From positions 6,758,001 through 6,822,000 of the forward strand of contig NZ_JACCBT010000001.1 in the NCBI RefSeq assembly GCF_013409045.1: 64,000 nt of DNA. The letters run 5' to 3'. The notes under the pieces were generated by a model. It saw nothing but the letters and a program-made list of their open reading frames with translations. It was not told where the DNA came from and made no database searches. Made by a program: the position numbers and the translations under genes. The DNA comes from Actinomadura citrea (GTDB taxonomy: Bacteria > Actinomycetota > Actinomycetes > Streptosporangiales > Streptosporangiaceae). This document shows positions 9,087-17,901 of this stretch, piece after piece. Numbering within the stretch: position 1 is the stretch's first letter; every line of letters begins with the position of its first letter.

Positions 9087-9791
9087 TCAGGTCAGCGGTG
9101 CGGGGACGGACCAGTCCAGGTGGGAGACCTCGTTGAAGCCGCGGAGCGACGACAGGCCGCCGAGCCTGACCAGCCGTGAGATCGAGCCGTTGTCCGCGCC
9201 GAGGAACGCGAACGGCCTTGCGCCGGTGGCGGCGGCGAGGGCCTGGGCGATCACCCCGCCGTGGGTGAACACGGCGATCCGGCCGCCCGCGTGGGCCGCC
9301 GCGAGCCGGACGAGACCCTCCTCGACGCGCGCGGCGAACGCCTCGTTCTTCTCCGCCCCAGGGATGACGTCCCAGCGTTCCTCGGCGAACATCCGCTGCG
9401 CCACCGGATCGTCGTCGGCGACCATCTTGCGGAAGAGGCCGCCCTCCCACTCGCCGAGATGGACCTCGCGCAGGTCCCGCTCGACCCGCGGCTCCAGCCC
9501 GAGGCGGCGGGCCAGCGGTGCGGCCGTTTCGGATGTTCGGCGCAGAGGCGTCACGTAGATGGCGTCCAGGCGCTCGTCGGCGAGCCGCTCGGCGACCCGC
9601 TCGGCCTGCTCCCGTCCTTCGGGCGCGAGCTCGGGGTCGCCGTGGCCGTCCACGAGCGGGAACGGCCGGTCGGGGCGCGCCGGTGCGGAAGCGCCGTGCC
9701 TGATGAGAAGGACTTCGGTGGCGCCGTCCGGCGCCTTGTACGGCGTCTGCCGATACTCGGTCGGCTCATCCCGCTCGTCCACGCTGGGCAC
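9087..9791 (-). CDS. histidine phosphatase family protein
   Basis: The 234-residue product has the phosphoglycerate-mutase-like LLIRHGAS motif with the phosphorylated His at residue 32, an ELAPEGREQAERVAERL segment, a PLRRTSETA block (second Arg), HLGEWEGG, and the C-terminal FTHGGVIAQAL block supplying the second catalytic His. This family includes phosphatases acting on small phosphorylated metabolites; the sequence does not fix the substrate. It lies downstream of the damaged AlkZ-like gene on the same strand with a 64-base gap. Confidence 0.88.
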   Translation of the reverse strand: MPSVDERDEPTEYRQTPYKAPDGATEVLLIRHGASAPARPDRPFPLVDGHGDPELAPEGREQAERVAERLADERLDAIYVTPLRRTSETAAPLARRLGLEPRVERDLREVHLGEWEGGLFRKMVADDDPVAQRMFAEERWDVIPGAEKNEAFAARVEEGLVRLAAAHAGGRIAVFTHGGVIAQALAAATGARPFAFLGADNGSISRLVRLGGLSSLRGFNEVSHLDWSVPAPLT

Positions 9792-9855
9792 CCTAGACGA
9801 CCCGCCCCTACGGGATACCAGCGGGGTTCGGCCGTCCCGTCCAGGCGGGCGTGGG

Positions 9856-10940
9856 TCAGCCCAGCAGCGAGGCCAGACGGTTCAGCTCTGCCTTGAGCGG
9901 CGCGGCGGGGATGTCCTCGAAGGGGGTCACGGTCACGTCGCCCTCTGCGGCGTCCCAGACGCCGGCGACCCGCCCGCCGTACAGGACCACTGGGGAGATC
10001 CATCCCGCTGTCCGGCTCACCTGGCTCTTGTGCTCGGCGGGCACCAGATAGGTCGAGCCCGTCCCTGCGCCCAGGATGTACTGGTCGAACCCACCGAGCA
10101 TCCGGACGGACGTGGTGGGCGCGGTGTCAAGGAGCTCCTCCCTGTGCTCTTCCAGAAGGTACATGGGGACGCCTTCGACCTCGACGGTGGCCAATCCCTC
10201 CCCGGCGGCGCCGAACCACGCCCTGACATCCTTCTTCCGGCTCTGCTTGCGCATCAGCCAGTTGTCGAACATGTCGGGGGTCGCGGGCCCGTGGGCACCC
10301 AGAAAGGCGTGGATCACGGTACGGGCGGCGTCCTCCATGGAGGGCAGGCCGGTCCAGCCCGGGAGCCACCGCGCCGGAGACGTGAAAGTGACCTTGGCTC
10401 CCTGGGGCGGTCCGTAGCAGAGCACGCCCCACCAGGCCAGCGGCTTGAGCAGCGTGCCCCAACCGGACCCGAGCACCTCGGCCAGATGCCGCGAGCCCGT
10501 CTCGTCCACGACGGCCCGCGTGAGCTCCTCGCGGGTGAGCGCCGCCCCGTCCGACAACGCGTCGGCGGCGGCAGCGGCGATCGCCTCGAGGTCGGCGGGC
10601 GTGGCACCGAAGGTCCGCTGCCAGGCCCCTTCTCCCAGTTGCGGATGGACGAGCACAGCATGAGATGGGCTGCGGCCTCGTCAGCGGGCAGGAGGTGCAG
10701 GGTGCCGCGCGCGGCCCATGTCTTGACGAGCGTCCGTTCGTCCAGGAGGGCGCGTGTCACCTCGCCGGAGACGGGCGTCCGCCGGCGCACCGCGATGGCG
10801 AACTCGGCGGCGGACGCCACCTGCGCCTGCACGCCCGCCAGCCGCCGGGCGATTTCCAGGGCGGACACGTCCTCCGCCTGCTCGACGAACTGCCGCCGCA
10901 TCCGCCAGGCGAGGACCTGCTTCCACGTCACCGAGGCCAT
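9856..10940 (-). pseudogene. AlkZ-like winged-helix DNA-binding protein, split by a frameshift
   Basis: Two minus-strand frames join into one winged-helix protein of the AlkZ/YcaQ-related family, whose studied members are DNA glycosylases for bulky adducts and crosslinks. The N-terminal part starts at ATG 10940 (MASVTWKQVLAWRMRRQ, then WAARGTLHLLPADEA) and runs to ...SSIRNWEKG. The C-terminal part resumes as AWQRTFGATPADLEAI and continues through LLKPLAWWGVLCYGPP, MLGGFDQYILG and SPVVLYGGRVAGVW to 9856. The break is at a run of four C on the plus strand (10626-10629); one more base would restore a 361-residue protein reading NWEKGAWQRTFG. A homopolymer sequencing error is as likely as a true mutation. 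Confidence 0.75.
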
Positions 10941-10993
10941 GCCCCGATTACATCGCGGCTCACCGACATCCAGGCGAGGCACCCGATCGCCCG

Positions 10994-13558
10994 TCAGGCG
11001 AGGCGGTGGGACAACTCGGCGAAGGCGTCCCGGACGTCATCGGTGGTGAGGAGCGTCAGGTCGGCGGCGGTCGCCGCGGATCCGAGCCGTGCTGCTCGAA
11101 GCGCCCGGCACGCGCTCGCCTTCTCGTACATGGAGCGGGCGAAGCGGCCGTTGCCCAGTTCGTCGATCCGGCCCGTTCCGCATGCGCGCTGGAACACGAG
11201 GGCCAGGTCGTCCAGGGCGCGCTCCTCCCACCGGTCGCCGCCTTGCTCGGCCATGAGCTGGGCGATGCGGAGCAGTTCGTCCGGCCCGTAGGACGGGAAG
11301 TCGACGCGCACGTCGAACCGGGAGGCGAGCCCAGGGTTGGAGGCCAGGAACCGGGTCATGTCGGCGTCGTATCCGGCCAGGATGACGACGAGGCGGTCGC
11401 GGTCGTCCTCGGCCCGCTTGAGCAGCGTCTGCACCGCCTCCGCCCCGAACGCGTCGCCGCCCGAGTAGCCGGAGTTGCTCAGCGCGTACGCCTCGTCGAC
11501 GAACAGGACGCCCCCGAGCGCGGAGTCGACGGCCTTGTTCGTCTTCAGCGCCGTCGCGCCGAGGTGCTCGCCGACGAGGTCGGCGCGCTGGGCCTCGACC
11601 ACCTCCGGGCGGGCGAGCAGCCCGAAAGCGGCGAAGATGCGGCCGAGGACCCGCGCGACGGTGGTCTTGCCGGTGCCCGGCGGTCCCGTGAACACGAAGT
11701 GGCGGGTCGGGGGGCGGGTGACCAGGCCCTGCTCCTGCCGCATCCGGGCCACCTGCAACTGGGCGGCGATCTCGCGGACCTGCCGCTTCACCGGCTCCAG
11801 CCCGATCATCGCGTCGAGGGAGCCGAGCGCCTCGTCCAGGGTCGGGGTCTCGGCGTAGCCGCGGAACCGCTCGGTGACCTCGGCGAAGGCGGTCTCCACG
11901 TCCTCGGCGCGCACGGTGACCAGGTCTTCGGCGGTGGGTCTGGCCGGTGCGCCCGAGGAGGAGACGGCTTCGACCACGCGCACGTCCCGCGCGCGCGCCG
12001 CCGCCTCGGCCAGCGATCTGACGAACCGGCCGTTGCCCAGATCGTCGATGATTCCGCGCCGTTCGACCTCTTCGAAGCGGGTGGCGAGCCGCTGGCGGGC
12101 CTCCACGTCCAGCCGGTCCTCGCGCAGGGCGGTGTGGTAATCGGCGATCTGCAGCAGCTCTGAGGGGCGGTAGGAAGGGAAGAGCACACGCGTGCCGAAC
12201 CGGGACGCCAGCCCAGGGTTGGAGTCGAGGAACTCCGCCATCTGGGTCTCGTACCCCGCCAGGATGATGACCAGGTTGTCCCGGTCGTCCTCGGCTCGCT
12301 TGAGCAACGTCTGGACGGCCTCGTCGCCGAACCGGTCGGGTTGCCCTTCCGCGGAGTTGACCAGGCTGTACGCCTCGTCGATGAACAGGACCCCGCCCAA
12401 GGCCGAGTCGACGAGCCGGTTGGTCTTGATGGCCGTCGCCCCCAGGAACTCGCCGACGAGATCCGCGCGGTGGGCCTCGACCAGGGCGGGTTCGGGCAGC
12501 AGCCCGAACGCGTAGAAGATCTTGGCCAGCACGCGGGCGACGGTCGTCTTGCCCGTGCCGGACGGCCCGACGAACACGAAGTGCCGCATGGGCTTCTCGG
12601 TGGGCACCCCGGCGGCGGCGCGCATGTGCGCGGCCTCGATGGACGCGGCGATGGAGCGGACCTGCCGCTTGACGGGTTCCAGCCCGATCATGTTCTCCAG
12701 TTCCGCGAGCGCGTCCGCCACGGAGATGTCCGGCGACTCCGTGCGGCGCTCGGGCGGCGCCTGGCGCTCGGGGGCGGCGCCGGAATCGGCGGCCTGCGCC
12801 GCGGCGCGCTGGTCGTGCATCGCCTGCGCGGCGGCGCCGGCGACTCCGTCCTCTCCGGAACCGCGCCGGTCGGGCCTGCTCGGCTTGTCCGTCCGTTCAC
12901 GCTTTTCCGGGCCGGAGGAGTTCTTACGCGGCCCTGCCATGGCGTCACCCTTCGGGCTCGCCTGTTCCTGCACCCAACCCGTTTCATAAGCCTCCGCCGG
13001 AACGGCTCGTCTTGCGCGGTCCCAGCGGTAGGCGAGAACAGCCAGTGCCGCCAGCCAGCCCGGCATGACGCCGGCCTCCGGCAGCGGGTGGGCGCACGCC
13101 GCCGTCGCCACACCCGCGGCGGCCAACCCCAGGAGCGTCGTGCGCCACGGCGCGTATCCACGCAGGCGGAAGGCGGCGAATGCGACGGGCACGGCGAGTA
13201 GGGCGAGAAGCAGCGACGGGTTCAGATAGGGCGGGTTTCCTTCGTCCGGGTAGAGCCTGCCGAGAGGCACCGACAGGGCCAGCCAGGCCAGGATGACCGC
13301 GACGACGGCCATGCCCGTGGGCGAGCGCAGTGTCAGGTGGACGACGACGAGCAGGATCACCGTGAACGCGGCCGCGCCGAGGATCGGCCCGTCCAGGAGG
13401 ACGGTCGCCACCAGCACGAGCGCGACGAGCAGCACCGCCCCCAGAAACCTCAGCCCGGGAGTGACCTGGAAGTAGCGCCATCTCAGGCGCTCGAAAAGAT
13501 CCCGCGCCGCGGCGTTCTTCGCCGGGCGGGAGCGGGACCTGCCGAACAAAGCCATCAA
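10994..13558 (-). CDS. membrane-anchored tandem CbbX/EccA-type AAA+ ATPase
   Basis: This 854-residue protein begins with about five to six hydrophobic segments (residues 38-178), then a ~100-residue charged, disordered linker. Two complete AAA+ modules of the CbxX/CfxQ (SpoVK) class follow. Module 1 has Walker A GPSGTGKT at 331-338 and Walker B GVLFIDEAY at 389-397; module 2 has GPPGTGKT at 625-632 and GVLFVDEAY at 683-691. Both start with the same IGLEPVKRQVR block, showing an internal duplication. CbbX remodels Rubisco and EccA serves type VII secretion; here neither Rubisco nor an ESX core gene is in view, so the client is unknown. The membrane anchor suggests work at the cell envelope. 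Confidence 0.82.
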   Translation of the reverse strand: MMALFGRSRSRPAKNAAARDLFERLRWRYFQVTPGLRFLGAVLLVALVLVATVLLDGPILGAAAFTVILLVVVHLTLRSPTGMAVVAVILAWLALSVPLGRLYPDEGNPPYLNPSLLLALLAVPVAFAAFRLRGYAPWRTTLLGLAAAGVATAACAHPLPEAGVMPGWLAALAVLAYRWDRARRAVPAEAYETGWVQEQASPKGDAMAGPRKNSSGPEKRERTDKPSRPDRRGSGEDGVAGAAAQAMHDQRAAAQAADSGAAPERQAPPERRTESPDISVADALAELENMIGLEPVKRQVRSIAASIEAAHMRAAAGVPTEKPMRHFVFVGPSGTGKTTVARVLAKIFYAFGLLPEPALVEAHRADLVGEFLGATAIKTNRLVDSALGGVLFIDEAYSLVNSAEGQPDRFGDEAVQTLLKRAEDDRDNLVIILAGYETQMAEFLDSNPGLASRFGTRVLFPSYRPSELLQIADYHTALREDRLDVEARQRLATRFEEVERRGIIDDLGNGRFVRSLAEAAARARDVRVVEAVSSSGAPARPTAEDLVTVRAEDVETAFAEVTERFRGYAETPTLDEALGSLDAMIGLEPVKRQVREIAAQLQVARMRQEQGLVTRPPTRHFVFTGPPGTGKTTVARVLGRIFAAFGLLARPEVVEAQRADLVGEHLGATALKTNKAVDSALGGVLFVDEAYALSNSGYSGGDAFGAEAVQTLLKRAEDDRDRLVVILAGYDADMTRFLASNPGLASRFDVRVDFPSYGPDELLRIAQLMAEQGGDRWEERALDDLALVFQRACGTGRIDELGNGRFARSMYEKASACRALRAARLGSAATAADLTLLTTDDVRDAFAELSHRLA

Positions 13559-13758
13559 GAGCGAGTAAAGCGCAGGACCGCCCGGAACGGGACTACCCGC
13601 GCGCTGTTCGTTGGCTTACACCGAGCCTGCCTGGTGCGGAGCAGAGCCCGGGCCGCACCCGCGAGCAGGACATTTGTCCTGTCCAGAAGTAGATGTTCAG
13701 CTCTGCTTCCGGCATGGAAGTCCGCGTACCGTGGCCCCGTGAACGAGGAGAACGTCGC

Positions 13759-14961
13759 GTGACCCCCTGGAAAGGCACCCCGACTCGGCGTGTCCCGGCC
13801 CTGGACTTGGAGCTGTTGGACCGTAATGGTCCGAGTGGCCAGGCGTTCGTGTTCTGGCTCGTCATCCTTGTGTGGCCGGTCTGGGACATGGTCAAGGGCA
13901 GGGCCCATCCGCTGTGGCTCGCGATTCCCGCGCTGGTCGTCTTCGCCTTCCTGCATTTCGCCGTCGTCCGCACCGCGTTCGACGGGCGTTACCCGATGCG
14001 GTTGCCGATCGTTCTCCTGGTCGCCCAGGCGGGTGTCGCATCCGCCGCCGCACTGGCCTTCCAGGGACGGTGGTACACCCTGTTCCCCCTCCTCGGTCTC
14101 GCCGCCGGCGTCGTCGTGGGGCACCTCCCCGGCAGGTCGGGACGGCCGGAGCTGCCGCTGTTCATCGGCATCGGCGGCGTCTCGTCGCTGGGCGTCCTCG
14201 CGGGCCTGCTGGGCGGCGAGGACGGCGGCGCCCTCGCCGCCAACTGGTACGGGACCGTGACCGCGGGGGTCGTGACCGCGGTCATCCTGCGGCTGTTCAC
14301 CGCGATCGGGCAGCTGCGCGACGCCCGGGAGGAACTGGCCGAGGCCGCCGTGGCGCGCGAGCGGCTCCGGTTCTCCCGCGACCTGCACGACCTGCTCGGC
14401 CACACGCTGTCGCTGATGGTGGTCAAGGCGCAGGCCGTCAGGCGCGTCGCCGAGCGCGATCCCGCGGTGGCCGCCGAGCAGGCCGCCGACATCGAGACCG
14501 TGGGGCGCAAGGCCCTCGACGAGGTCCGCCAGGCGGTCAGCGGCTACCGCGGCCGCGGGCTGGCCGACGAGCTGGACGCCGCCAGGATGGCGCTGGCCGA
14601 CAGCGGCGTGGACGTCTCCGTCCGGCGCACGGGGCCGCCACTGGCGCCCCGGACGGGCGCCCTGCTCGGCTGGGCGGTGCGCGAAGGGGTCACGAACGTC
14701 ATCCGGCACAGCGGCGCCGGACGGTGTGAGATCACCGTCCGCAACGGCGAGGACAGTGCCGTCCTGGAGGTGAAGGACGACGGCGCCGGGCAGGGCGGTT
14801 CCGGCTGGCAGGGCGGTTCCGGGGGCCACGGCCTGCGGGGTCTCTCCGAGCGGATGGAGTTGGTCGCCGGAACCGTCCAGGCGGGCCCCGCTCCGGACGG
14901 CGGCTTCCTGCTCACCGTCACCGTCCCCGCCACGGCGACCGTGGACGCCGGTGGACGGTGA
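13759..14961 (+). CDS. sensor histidine kinase (HisKA_3, DesK/LiaS type)
   Basis: I chose the GTG at 13759 because GAGGAG lies 8 bases upstream; an ATG at 13693 in the same frame lacks a site. The 400-residue protein has five to six membrane helices (about 25-190), then the dimerisation/phosphoacceptor helix FSRDLHDLLGHTLSLM with the phosphorylated His. A compact HATPase follows: GWAVREGVTNVIRHS (N box), VKDDGAG (G1) and GGHGLRGLSERM (G2). Such kinases usually sense membrane or envelope state. It overlaps its response regulator by 4 bases, so the two form a coupled pair. Confidence 0.9.
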   Translation: MTPWKGTPTRRVPALDLELLDRNGPSGQAFVFWLVILVWPVWDMVKGRAHPLWLAIPALVVFAFLHFAVVRTAFDGRYPMRLPIVLLVAQAGVASAAALAFQGRWYTLFPLLGLAAGVVVGHLPGRSGRPELPLFIGIGGVSSLGVLAGLLGGEDGGALAANWYGTVTAGVVTAVILRLFTAIGQLRDAREELAEAAVARERLRFSRDLHDLLGHTLSLMVVKAQAVRRVAERDPAVAAEQAADIETVGRKALDEVRQAVSGYRGRGLADELDAARMALADSGVDVSVRRTGPPLAPRTGALLGWAVREGVTNVIRHSGAGRCEITVRNGEDSAVLEVKDDGAGQGGSGWQGGSGGHGLRGLSERMELVAGTVQAGPAPDGGFLLTVTVPATATVDAGGR

Positions 14962-15572
14962 GCCCCGTGATCAGAGTTCTGCTCGCCGAGGACCAGGGCA
15001 TGATGCGCGGCGCGCTCGCGCTGCTGCTCGGCCTGGAGGAGGACATCGAGGTCGTCGCCCAGGTCGGCGACGGCGCGCGGGTCCTGCCCGAGGCGCTGCG
15101 AACGGAACCGGACATCGCTCTGCTCGACATCGAGATGCCCGGCCGCAGCGGCCTGGACGTCGCCGCCGACCTGCGCCGGGAACTGCCCGCATGCAAGATC
15201 CTTATCGTCACCACGTTCGGGCGCCCCGGATACCTGCGCCGCGCCATGGAGGCGGGCGCCGGCGGGTTCCTGGTCAAGGACGGCCCCATCGAGGACCTGG
15301 TCGTCGCACTGCGCCGCGTCCTGGCCGGAGAGCAGGTCGTCGACCCCGCACTGGCCACCGCCGCCCTGTCGGTGGGCCCGAACCCGCTGACCGAACGGGA
15401 ACGGGACGTGCTGAGCGCCGCGGCCGACGGATCGACCGTCGCCGACATCGCCGGGCGGCTGCGTCTGTCGGAGAGCACCGTCCGCAACTACCTGTCCGCC
15501 GCCATCGGCAAGACGGGGGCGCGCAACCGCATCGAGGCGGTGGGGACCGCACGCCACAACGGCTGGCTGTGA
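14958..15572 (+). CDS. LuxR-type response regulator
   Basis: The 204-residue product has a receiver domain (IRVLLAEDQGMMRGAL; phosphoacceptor Asp in IALLDIEMPG; switch Thr in IVTTFGRPGYLRRAMEAGAGGFLVKD) and a C-terminal NarL/LuxR helix-turn-helix (LTERERDVLSAAADGSTVADIAGRLRLSE, split by convention at the recognition helix STVRNYLSAAIGK). The start GTG at 14958 overlaps the kinase stop; a second GTG nine bases on is also possible. It should bind DNA as a phosphorylated dimer to control targets of the upstream kinase; no target is evident beyond the pair itself. Confidence 0.9.
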   Translation: MSPVIRVLLAEDQGMMRGALALLLGLEEDIEVVAQVGDGARVLPEALRTEPDIALLDIEMPGRSGLDVAADLRRELPACKILIVTTFGRPGYLRRAMEAGAGGFLVKDGPIEDLVVALRRVLAGEQVVDPALATAALSVGPNPLTERERDVLSAAADGSTVADIAGRLRLSESTVRNYLSAAIGKTGARNRIEAVGTARHNGWL

Positions 15573-15646
15573 ACCGCCTACGGGCGTGCGGGACGACGCG
15601 CCCCTACGATCGATGGCGCAGGCCGTCCGCGCTCTAAGGAGACCCC

Positions 15647-16423
15647 TTGACCGACTCCACCGGTGCCCTCCCCGGGCTGGTCCCCTCGCCCGCCGCCCCC
15701 AGCGTGCTGCGGGCTGCGGGCTACGAGATCGAGGAGGAGCTGCGGGCCGCGCCGTCCGGGAGCGGCCGCCCGATCGTGATCGCGGGAGTGGACGAGGTCG
15801 GGCGCGGCGCATGGGCGGGTCCCGTCGTGGTGTGCGCGGCGGTGACGGATCTGAGCCCGCCGCCGGTCCTGCCTGGACGCGGGAAGAAGACGGTCGCGCT
15901 GACCGACTCCAAGCTCCTGACGCATGCTCACCGCGAGGCGTTCGCGGAAATCCTTCCTGACTGGCTGGCCGGGCACGCCATAGGCGCGTCCAGCCCGGAA
16001 GAAATCGACGAGCTGGGGATGACCGCCGCCCTGAGGCGGGCAGCCGTCCGCGCGTTGGAGTCGCTGCCCGTCCAGCCCGATGTGGTCATCCTCGACGGCA
16101 AGCACGATTTCCTCAGCCGTCCCTGGCGCGTCCGGTGCGAGATCAAGGCCGACCAGAGGTCGGTCACCGTCGCTGCCGGGTCCGTCTTGGCGAAGGTCCA
16201 TCGGGACAGGCTCATGGCGGATCTGGACGGCGAGTTCCCCGGCTACGGGTTCGCCGACAGCGCCGGATACCCCTCACCCGTCCATCAGAAGGCCTTGGAG
16301 AAGCACGGGCCCACGCCGCATCACAGACTGTCCTGGTCGTACCTGGACGACCTCCCACGCTGGCGGCACATGAAGAAGCACCGCGATCCGCTCGCCGGTG
16401 AAGGACAGCTCAGCCTGCTGTGA
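15647..16423 (+). CDS. rnhB: ribonuclease HII
   Basis: The TTG start has AAGGAG at 15636-15641, 5 bases upstream. The 258-residue product shows the RNase HII active site: VIAGVDEVGRGAWAGPVV with the DE pair, LTDSKLLTHAHRE, and VVILDGKHDFL with the third Asp, followed by the KADQRSVTVAAGSVLAKVHRDRLM block. It cleaves the RNA strand of RNA-DNA hybrids and removes misincorporated ribonucleotides. About 45 N-terminal residues precede the core, as in other actinobacterial members. Its tail EGQLSLL resembles a PCNA/beta-clamp-interacting motif (QLSLL), which fits a replication-linked role. Confidence 0.93.
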   Translation: MTDSTGALPGLVPSPAAPSVLRAAGYEIEEELRAAPSGSGRPIVIAGVDEVGRGAWAGPVVVCAAVTDLSPPPVLPGRGKKTVALTDSKLLTHAHREAFAEILPDWLAGHAIGASSPEEIDELGMTAALRRAAVRALESLPVQPDVVILDGKHDFLSRPWRVRCEIKADQRSVTVAAGSVLAKVHRDRLMADLDGEFPGYGFADSAGYPSPVHQKALEKHGPTPHHRLSWSYLDDLPRWRHMKKHRDPLAGEGQLSLL

Positions 16424-16495
16424 ATCCCCCGTGACCCCCTGCACGAGTCATCCTCGACGGCTCGGGTAGAGCGGCAGACACGGGAGGTGGATGCC

Positions 16496-17128
16496 ATGGA
16501 TGCCGTCGTCAAGAAGCTGCTGCGGGAATCCGGCGGGACGTTCGCCGAGGAGGCCGGCATAACCCTGAAGGACCAGCCCGCCGCACTGTTCAAGCTGCTC
16601 GTCCTGGCCAACCTGCTGAGCGCCCGCATCTCCTCGGACATCGCCCTCGCCGCCGCCCGCGAGCTGTTCGAGGCAGGGGGCGGCACGGCACGCGGCATGG
16701 CCAGGCTCACCTGGCAGGAGCGCGTCGACGCGCTCGGCCGGGGCCACTACGTCCGCTACGACGAGAGCACCGCGTCCCGGCTGGGCGACATGGCGGAGAT
16801 CGTCGAGGACAGGTACAAGGGCGATCTGAGGCGGCTCGCCGTCGAAGCCGGACGCGACCCCGAGAAGGCGGCGGACCTGCTGCGGGAGTTCCCCGGCATC
16901 GGCCCCACCGGAGTGGACATCTTCTGCCGCGAGGCGCAGGCCATCTGGCCATGGCTCCGCCCCTACGTCGACGACCAGGTGAAGAAGGGCGCCGAGCGGC
17001 TCGGCCTGCCCAGCGACGCCGGGGAACTCGCCTCGCAGGTGCCGGAGAAGGACCTGGCACGGCTCACCGCGGCGCTCGTCAGGGTGGCCCGGGACAAGAA
17101 GTTCGCCGACCACCTGAAGGCCGCGTGA
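16496..17128 (+). CDS. HhH endonuclease III-like protein
   Basis: The ATG at 16496 is preferred over the in-frame GTG at 16487 because GGGAGG ends 8 bases before it. The 210-residue product is mostly helical and contains a helix-hairpin-helix of the HhH-GPD type, REFPGIGPTGVDIFCREAQAIWPWLRPYVDD, where the Asp of TGVD sits at the position of the catalytic Asp in glycosylases. An early LLVLANLLSARISSDIA segment also fits the superfamily. The four-Cys Fe-S loop of endonuclease III is absent. A base-excision or DNA-damage role is inferred; the neighbour rnhB is also a nucleic acid repair enzyme. Confidence 0.7.
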   Translation: MDAVVKKLLRESGGTFAEEAGITLKDQPAALFKLLVLANLLSARISSDIALAAARELFEAGGGTARGMARLTWQERVDALGRGHYVRYDESTASRLGDMAEIVEDRYKGDLRRLAVEAGRDPEKAADLLREFPGIGPTGVDIFCREAQAIWPWLRPYVDDQVKKGAERLGLPSDAGELASQVPEKDLARLTAALVRVARDKKFADHLKAA

Positions 17129-17143
17129 GGGGACGCGTACGCG

Positions 17144-17806
17144 TCACGTCCAGAGGGCGACCTCGTCCACCTGCTTGCGGGCGATGTCGGGCACCATCGC
17201 GTCGTCCGCGGGGTAGCCGACGGGGATCACGACGTAAGCGCGTTCCTCCTGTGGGCGGTCGCACACCTCGTTCAGGAAGCGCATGGGGCTCGGGGTGTGG
17301 GTAAGGGTCGCCAAGCCCGCCTGGTGGAGTCCGGCCAACAGGAACCCCACGGCGATGCCTACGGACTCCTTCACGTAGTACGGACGCGGCGTCTCAGGGC
17401 CCTTGTGCACTTCGAAGACGATGATGACCGCGGGGGCGTCCTCAAGGAACGGCTTGCGCCAGTCGGTGCCGAGGGGAGCCAGCGCGTCCAGCCACTCCTG
17501 TGAGGCGCGCTTTTCGTAGAACTCCCGCTCCTCCCGCTCTGCGGCGTCTCTGAGGCGCCTCTTGCGCTCCGGGTCGGTCACCACCACGAAACGCCACGGC
17601 TGCAGGTTGGCTCCACTGGGCGCCGTCGCCGCGCCCCGGATCGCGTGCTCGACGACCTCGCGCGGCACCGGGCGGTCGGAGAAGTCCCGGACGGTGCGGC
17701 GCAGCGTCATCGTGTCGGCGAACGCCCGGGCACGCTCGACCGACTGCTCGGGCGGGACGTCGAAACGGGGCGCCGGCACGACGGGGTACTGCGGCTGGGT
17801 GCTCAT
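17144..17806 (-). CDS. nitroreductase family protein
   Basis: The 220-residue product has the FMN-binding nitroreductase pattern: RRTVRDFSDRPVPREVVEHAIRGAATAPSG near the N-terminus, QPWRFVVVTD, a YVKESVGIAVGFLLAGLHQAGLATL helix, and VVIPVGYPADDA at the C-terminus. Members use NAD(P)H to reduce nitro, quinone or flavin substrates, or act in iodotyrosine-like dehalogenation; this one is nearest in pattern to the plain reductase group. The ATG at 17806 fits the family start. It follows the TerD fusion on the same strand with a ~95-base gap. Its end touches a 14-base perfect palindrome (17132-17145). Confidence 0.85.
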   Translation of the reverse strand: MSTQPQYPVVPAPRFDVPPEQSVERARAFADTMTLRRTVRDFSDRPVPREVVEHAIRGAATAPSGANLQPWRFVVVTDPERKRRLRDAAEREEREFYEKRASQEWLDALAPLGTDWRKPFLEDAPAVIIVFEVHKGPETPRPYYVKESVGIAVGFLLAGLHQAGLATLTHTPSPMRFLNEVCDRPQEERAYVVIPVGYPADDAMVPDIARKQVDEVALWT

Positions 17807-17901
17807 GTGACCGTTCCTACCGTCGGCCACGGGCCCGGGACAATCGGCAGGATCAGCCAACGTTCCGGGCCCGTTCCGGCACTCCGCACGTCGCGGGGTG
17901 C

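Noticed and set aside
17132..17145. GACGCGTACGCGTC palindrome as a terminator or operator
   Set aside because: A self-complementary 14-mer without loop between two stop codons; too little context to assign a role.
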